In this document: piece by piece, positions 31,444-35,223 of the stretch
Layout: every line of letters starts with the position of its first letter
Position numbering within the stretch: position 1 is the first letter of the stretch
Notes under the pieces: generated by a model
Databases searched by the model: none
The model's input: the letters and a program-made list of their open reading frames with translations, nothing else
Told to the model about the DNA's origin: nothing
Assembly: GCA_012840075.1 (NCBI GenBank)
Contig: DUMC01000055.1
Location: forward strand, 1-35,223
Direction of reading: 5' to 3'
From: Clostridiaceae bacterium
GTDB lineage: Bacteria > Bacillota > Clostridia > Acetivibrionales > DUMC01
Length of the DNA stretch: 35,223 nucleotides
Translations under genes and position numbers: made by a program

Positions 31444-33534
31444 ATGAAAGATTATTCTACAGGAAAACTACGCAATGTTTGTTTGTTGGGCCATGGCGGC
31501 TCAGGAAAGACTACTTTGGCAGAAGCATTTTTGTTTAATACGGGAGTTTTGGACAGGTTTGGAAAAGTACCGGATGGTACAACAACAACAGATTACGATC
31601 CGGAAGAGATTAAGAGGAAATTTAGTATTTATACCGCTTTGGCTCCTTGTGAGTGGAAACAAACTAAGATAAATTTTATTGACACTCCTGGATTCTTTGA
31701 CTTCGTAGGTGAAGTAAAACAAGGTGTAAGAGTTGCGGAAAGTGCAATAATTACATTACCCGCAAAAGGCGGAGTTGCAGTAGGAACTGAGAAGTCATGG
31801 GCATATGCTAATGAAAATAAGCTGTCAAAAGTATTTTTTGTAAGTAAAATGGATGAAGAACATGCTAATTTCTTCGAAGTGTATGATCAACTTGTGAATA
31901 CTTTTGGTATTTCAGTTGTTGCTTTCCAGATACCAATTATTGAAAATGAAAAATTTGTTGGAATTGTTGATCTGATCAATAATACTGCTAAGAGATTTGA
32001 AAAAGATAAACTGGTAGATGCACAGATACCTGCTGACTTAGCAGATAAAGTTGAGGAAATCCGTGAAAAACTGAAAGAAGCTGTAGCAGAAACAGATGAA
32101 GAATTAATGGAAAAATATTTTTCCGGTGAAGAATTTACTCCCGAAGAATTTAAAAAGGGACTTCGAGCTGGTATTGCTGATGGTTCAATAGTGCCTGTAT
32201 TCTGCGGTTCGGCTATAAACAATCAAGGTGTCACTTTACTTATGGATGCCATAGTAGATTATCTGCCTTCACCGGCGGACGTAAAAGTTATTAAGGCTAA
32301 AAAGCCGGGAAGCGATGAAGTCGTTGAATTGAAACCTTCAGAAGATGAAACTACTTCAGCATTAGTATTTAAGACGATTGCAGACCCGTTTGTAGGTAAG
32401 CTTTCTTTATTCAGAGTTTATTCCGGTGTGATTAAACCTGATACGACTGTATATAATCCTACAACTGAAAAAACTGAAAAAGTATCACAAGTATTTATTT
32501 TGAGAGGTAAAAAACAAATTCCCGTTGATAAACTTATTGCAGGGGATATAGGTGTAATAGCGAAGATGCAGTCTGCAAATACCAATGATACGCTGTGTGA
32601 CCCTGCAAAACCTGTTGTATTGGATAAAATTATTTTCCCTGAGCCTGCGATTACCATGGCTGTAGAGCCTAAATCCAAAGGTGATGAAGAAAAAATCAGT
32701 GCAGGATTACAGAGAATACAGGATGAAGATCCTACATTCAAAGTTACATTAAATACCGAAACACGTCAAACTCTAATTTCAGGTGTAGGCGAACAGCATC
32801 TTGATGTTATTGTCAGCAAGTTGAAATCTAAATTTGGCGTTAGTGTTAATCTGGTTGATCCAAAGGTACCTTACAGAGAAACAATAAGGAAAAAGGTTAA
32901 AGCAGAAGGAAAACATAAGAAGCAGAGCGGTGGCCATGGTCAGTATGGACATGTCTTTATTGAATTTGAGCCAGGTGAAAGCGAAGATTTGATTTTCGAA
33001 GAAAAGATATTCGGAGGAGCTGTTCCTAAGCAATATTTCCCTGCTGTTGAAAAAGGTTTAAGAGAATCAATACAAAAAGGAGTCTTAGCCGGATATCCGG
33101 TAGTTAACTTGAAGGCTACTTTGGTAGATGGTTCATTCCACCCTGTAGACTCTTCGGAAATGGCATTTAAAATAGCCGCCAGCCTTGCATACAAGAAGGG
33201 TATGGCTGAAGCATCGCCGGTTCTTCTGGAACCAATTATGCATGTTGAAGTTTATGTCCCGGAAAGCTACATGGGTGATATTATAGGTGATTTAAATAAA
33301 AGAAGAGGAAGAATTCTCGGTATGAATCCTATGGAAGGCGGAATTCAGCAAATAGTTGCCGAAGTGCCTCAAGCTGAAATGTTCAAATATGCAACTGACT
33401 TAAGATCCATGACACAAGGTAGAGGATATTTCAGTGAAAGTTTTGCAAGATATGAAGAAGTTCCGCCGAATATAAGCCAGAAGATAATTGAAGAAGCCAG
33501 AAAGAACATGGCTGACGAAGATAATGATGAATAA
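31444..33534 (+). CDS. Elongation factor G-like GTPase (EF-G paralogue)
   Basis: This 696-residue translational GTPase has the five-domain EF-G layout. The GTPase domain is ~1-270, domain II ~290-385, III around ISAGLQRIQDEDPTFKV, IV around GGHGQYGHVFIEFEPGES, and V around HVEVYVPESYMGDIIGDLNKRRGRI. It is not the standard FusA. The P-loop is GHGGSGKT rather than AHIDAGKT, switch I lacks the RGITI motif (IKRKFSIYTAL), and the G4 motif is SKMD rather than NKMD. It also stands away from ribosomal genes. These changes match the EF-G-like subfamily in many bacteria, whose cellular role is poorly defined (translocation or ribosome recycling under special conditions). It forms a single-gene unit with a long leader and a strong terminator. 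Confidence 0.9.
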   Translation: MKDYSTGKLRNVCLLGHGGSGKTTLAEAFLFNTGVLDRFGKVPDGTTTTDYDPEEIKRKFSIYTALAPCEWKQTKINFIDTPGFFDFVGEVKQGVRVAESAIITLPAKGGVAVGTEKSWAYANENKLSKVFFVSKMDEEHANFFEVYDQLVNTFGISVVAFQIPIIENEKFVGIVDLINNTAKRFEKDKLVDAQIPADLADKVEEIREKLKEAVAETDEELMEKYFSGEEFTPEEFKKGLRAGIADGSIVPVFCGSAINNQGVTLLMDAIVDYLPSPADVKVIKAKKPGSDEVVELKPSEDETTSALVFKTIADPFVGKLSLFRVYSGVIKPDTTVYNPTTEKTEKVSQVFILRGKKQIPVDKLIAGDIGVIAKMQSANTNDTLCDPAKPVVLDKIIFPEPAITMAVEPKSKGDEEKISAGLQRIQDEDPTFKVTLNTETRQTLISGVGEQHLDVIVSKLKSKFGVSVNLVDPKVPYRETIRKKVKAEGKHKKQSGGHGQYGHVFIEFEPGESEDLIFEEKIFGGAVPKQYFPAVEKGLRESIQKGVLAGYPVVNLKATLVDGSFHPVDSSEMAFKIAASLAYKKGMAEASPVLLEPIMHVEVYVPESYMGDIIGDLNKRRGRILGMNPMEGGIQQIVAEVPQAEMFKYATDLRSMTQGRGYFSESFARYEEVPPNISQKIIEEARKNMADEDNDE

Positions 33535-33661
33535 ATTAATAAATAATTGATTAATAAGATAGATAATTTATTAATAAATTAATGAATAATTGATTTAAGA
33601 ATAATTAATTTATAAATTACTAAATAATTGATTAATAAATTGTTGAATAAAGAGAATTTAG

Positions 33662-33716
33662 AGGGGACATTTAGTTCTTACTTATAAGAAAAGATGTCCC
33701 CTTACCTTTCTCTTTT
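33662..33716 (+). terminator. Terminator of the EF-G-like gene
   Basis: AGGGGACAT (33662-33670) pairs with ATGTCCCCT (33694-33702), with a nested TTCTTA/TAAGAA stem (33675-33690). A long T-rich stretch follows. Confidence 0.8.
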
Positions 33717-33984
33717 TATTTTTTATTTTTATTTTTAGCGAAGCAATGAGGAATAATTACCGAGTCTATTAATTTACATTTTCCGGTCTTAATAAAATCC
33801 TTATAAATTAATATCTTTCCGGTCTAAATAATTCATCTCTTCCAGGTCTTAGTAATTCATATTTTCAGTTTTAATATTTTCTATTTTAATGATTCATAAT
33901 GTTTCGGTGATATGGTTCGGTTCAAAGCCGCATCGTAACGCTTAAACCTGCATTGGATTTAATATACATTTATTAAAAAAATAC

Positions 33985-34013
33985 TTGCAAATAATAAATA
34001 TATAATTTATAAT
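33985..34013 (+). promoter_or_regulatory. Sigma-A promoter of the ctsR operon
   Basis: TTGCAA (33985-33990), 17-bp spacer, perfect TATAAT (34008-34013). Confidence 0.85.
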
Positions 34014-34022
34014 ATAAGTGAA

Positions 34023-34039
34023 GGTCAAAGATAGTCAAA
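34023..34039 (+). promoter_or_regulatory. CtsR operator (heptad direct repeat)
   Basis: GGTCAAA-GAT-AGTCAAA is a perfect match to the CtsR consensus (A/G)GTCAAA-NAN-(A/G)GTCAAA. It starts 9 bases after the -10 box, over the likely transcription start, as expected for autorepression of ctsR. Confidence 0.93.
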
Positions 34040-34078
34040 ATCAATTTAACCGTTGAAGAAGGAAGGTGGGTGATACTC

Positions 34079-34537
34079 ATGGCGGTTCTTAGTGATATGA
34101 TAGAGCAATTTATTAAAAAGATGATAGAAGAGATGGACGGAGTAATTGAAATTCAGAGAAATGAGTTAGCCGATTATTTTAACTGCGTTCCTTCACAGAT
34201 TAATTATGTTATAGATACACGTTTTACTAGTGAAAGAGGATATTATGTTGAAAGTAGAAGAGGTGGAGGAGGGCACATTAAAATAAGGCGGATCAATTTT
34301 AAAGAACCCTCTTCATATCTCATGCATATTATAAACTCATTGGGAGACAGTATAACACAGCAGCTTGCTGAAGTTTTTATTGTCAATCTGGCTGAAAATA
34401 ATATTATAAACGAAAGAGAAGCTCTGCTGATGAAGGCGGCAACTAACGACAAAGTTCTGGGAAGTTTATCCAAGACAAATAAGGATAGAGTGAGAGCTTC
34501 TATTTTAAAAAATATGTTAGTAAGTCTTTTGGTATGA
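34079..34537 (+). CDS. ctsR: Heat-shock repressor CtsR
   Basis: CtsR represses clp and other protein quality-control genes and is inactivated by heat or by the McsA/McsB system. The ATG at 34079 (152 residues) follows AAGGTGGG with 8-base spacing and gives the family's normal N-terminus (MAVLSDMIEQFIKKMIEE); a GTG three codons earlier is in frame. The helix-turn-helix is RNELADYFNCVPSQINYVI, and the glycine-rich wing GGGGHIKIRR, the heat sensor in Bacillus, is intact. The C-terminal dimerisation domain contains NEREALLMKAAT. It heads a ctsR-mcsA-mcsB operon under its own operator. Confidence 0.95.
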   Translation: MAVLSDMIEQFIKKMIEEMDGVIEIQRNELADYFNCVPSQINYVIDTRFTSERGYYVESRRGGGGHIKIRRINFKEPSSYLMHIINSLGDSITQQLAEVFIVNLAENNIINEREALLMKAATNDKVLGSLSKTNKDRVRASILKNMLVSLLV

Positions 34538-34568
34538 ATCTTTATTTTTTTATAAGGGAAGTGGTTTA

Positions 34569-35123
34569 ATGTTATGTGAATTATGCCATATGAGGCCGGC
34601 AAGAGTACATTTTACTAATATTGTAAACAATCAGAAAGTGGAAATGCATATTTGTGAACAGTGTGCCAATGAAAAGGCACAGCTTAGTTTTGCATTTCCT
34701 TCATTTCCCGCAAATCTGAACGGTTTAATCACGGAACTTCTAGGATTTGATATTGACAGCGGAAGTAGTGCTAAGTTCCAGAATCAGTATTTAGGAACTA
34801 TACCTAGAAGAAAACAGTGTGAAAAATGCGGGATGACATTGGATGAATTTTTAAAAGCAGGCAAGGTTGGTTGCAGCAATTGTTATACTGCTTTTGATGA
34901 GAAGCTCAATCCTTTAATAAGAAGGCTTCAGGGGAGTGTTAAGCATAACGGAAAAGTGCCTGCTAATGTAGCGAAGAAAGCGTCTGTAAATCAGAAAATT
35001 GAAGAATTAAAAGAAATGCTAAATAGGGCTATAGAAAGAGAAGAATACGAGAAAGCGGCAGAGATTCGGGATAAGATCAAGAGCTTGGAGGTGAGTCTTA
35101 ATGATGATGGGGGGAACGACTAA
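34569..35123 (+). CDS. mcsA: McsA, zinc-binding activator of the McsB arginine kinase
   Basis: McsA binds metal and stimulates McsB, helping to control CtsR and to mark damaged proteins. The 184-residue protein has four CxxC pairs: Cys3/6 and Cys29/32 (LCELC and ICEQC), then Cys84/87 and Cys102/105 (QCEKC and GCSNC). The C-terminal UVR domain covers ~146-180 (QKIEELKEMLNRAIEREEYE). It starts 31 bp after ctsR behind AAGGGAAG, and its end overlaps mcsB by 23 bp, so translation is probably coupled. Confidence 0.94.
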   Translation: MLCELCHMRPARVHFTNIVNNQKVEMHICEQCANEKAQLSFAFPSFPANLNGLITELLGFDIDSGSSAKFQNQYLGTIPRRKQCEKCGMTLDEFLKAGKVGCSNCYTAFDEKLNPLIRRLQGSVKHNGKVPANVAKKASVNQKIEELKEMLNRAIEREEYEKAAEIRDKIKSLEVSLNDDGGND

Positions 35124-35223
35124 AAACAGCGGGATAGTAATGAGCAGCAGAATAAGGCTCGCCAGAAATTTAAATGAATATCCCTTTCCAATAAAGATGA
35201 ATAATGCACAAGCAGGAGAAATC
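35101..35223 (+). CDS. mcsB: Protein arginine kinase McsB, 3'-truncated by the window edge
   Basis: The first 41 codons of a frame different from mcsA are visible. The N-terminus contains SGIVMSSRIRLARNLNEYPFP, the conserved start of the McsB/guanidino-kinase fold (SSRIRLARN). GGAGG (35087-35091) lies 9 bases before the ATG at 35101. The two following codons are also ATG, so 35104 or 35107 could be used instead. McsB phosphorylates arginines on client proteins, targeting them to ClpCP. The rest of the gene lies outside the window. Confidence 0.9.
   Translation, partial: MMMGGTTKNSGIVMSSRIRLARNLNEYPFPIKMNNAQAGEI

Larger units (their letters stand above)
33535..34078. other. Intergenic region between the EF-G-like gene and ctsR
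   Basis: Besides the terminator at 33662-33716 it holds repeats of AAATAATTGATTAATAA (33541 and 33622) and three TTCC-GGTCTNA-TAA units (33781-33800, 33817-33836, 33840-33860). The ctsR promoter and operator follow. No gene is seen. Confidence 0.55.

Overview
The window is AT-rich, low-GC DNA from what looks like an anaerobic, spore-forming member of the Clostridia. The evidence is a CtsR-McsA-McsB stress operon with a perfect CtsR box, a Rex redox repressor, a CwlD-like cell-wall amidase, an S-layer-homology (SLH) surface protein, frequent TTG/GTG starts behind strong GGAGG sites, and Firmicutes-type tRNAs. I cannot name a species.

Layout. 1-2663: the end of an AraC-type regulator, a small nitroreductase, and an orphan HisA of the eukaryotic (HIS6-like) type. 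2925-5425: a tRNA neighbourhood (Val, then Glu and Met on the minus strand, then Asp, Phe, Gly) around a class I mannose-6-phosphate isomerase. 5801-14726: a conserved protein of unknown function, followed by a nearly complete flavin-based extracellular electron transfer (EET) locus. Its genes are eetA-like (NusG domain II), eetB-like (Gx transporter), dmkA-like (UbiA prenyltransferase), ndh2 (NADH dehydrogenase fused to a DoxX-like membrane domain), dmkB-like (polyprenyl diphosphate synthase), a pplA-position lipoprotein and an fmnB/ApbE flavin transferase. 14803-15057: tRNA-Cys with a perfect promoter and terminator. 15113-19825: an orphan membrane protein (minus strand) and a MacAB-like exporter of three genes. 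19987-26273: an SLH surface protein, two unrecognised proteins and an N-acetylmuramoyl-L-alanine amidase. 26919-30263: rex, converging with tyrA and aroF on the minus strand. 31444-33534: an EF-G-like GTPase behind a 1.2-kb non-coding leader. 34008-35223: ctsR, mcsA and the first part of mcsB.

How the genes could work together. In the Listeria model, NDH-2 passes electrons from NADH to a demethylmenaquinone-type quinone made by DmkA/DmkB. EetA/EetB relay them across the membrane to a flavinylated lipoprotein, which ApbE loads with FMN. All of these parts except the flavin transporter are present here in one direction.

The two strongest leads are both in this locus. First, six direct repeats of exactly 21 bp lie upstream of ndh2. 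Each starts with TTGTTAA, which matches the half-site of the clostridial Rex operator, and Rex itself is encoded 17 kb away. Second, the lipoprotein has a changed flavinylation motif (SKVT where SGAT is usual). Short degenerate tandem repeats with many different periods (about 8 to 50 bp) also occupy a large share of the intergenic regions.
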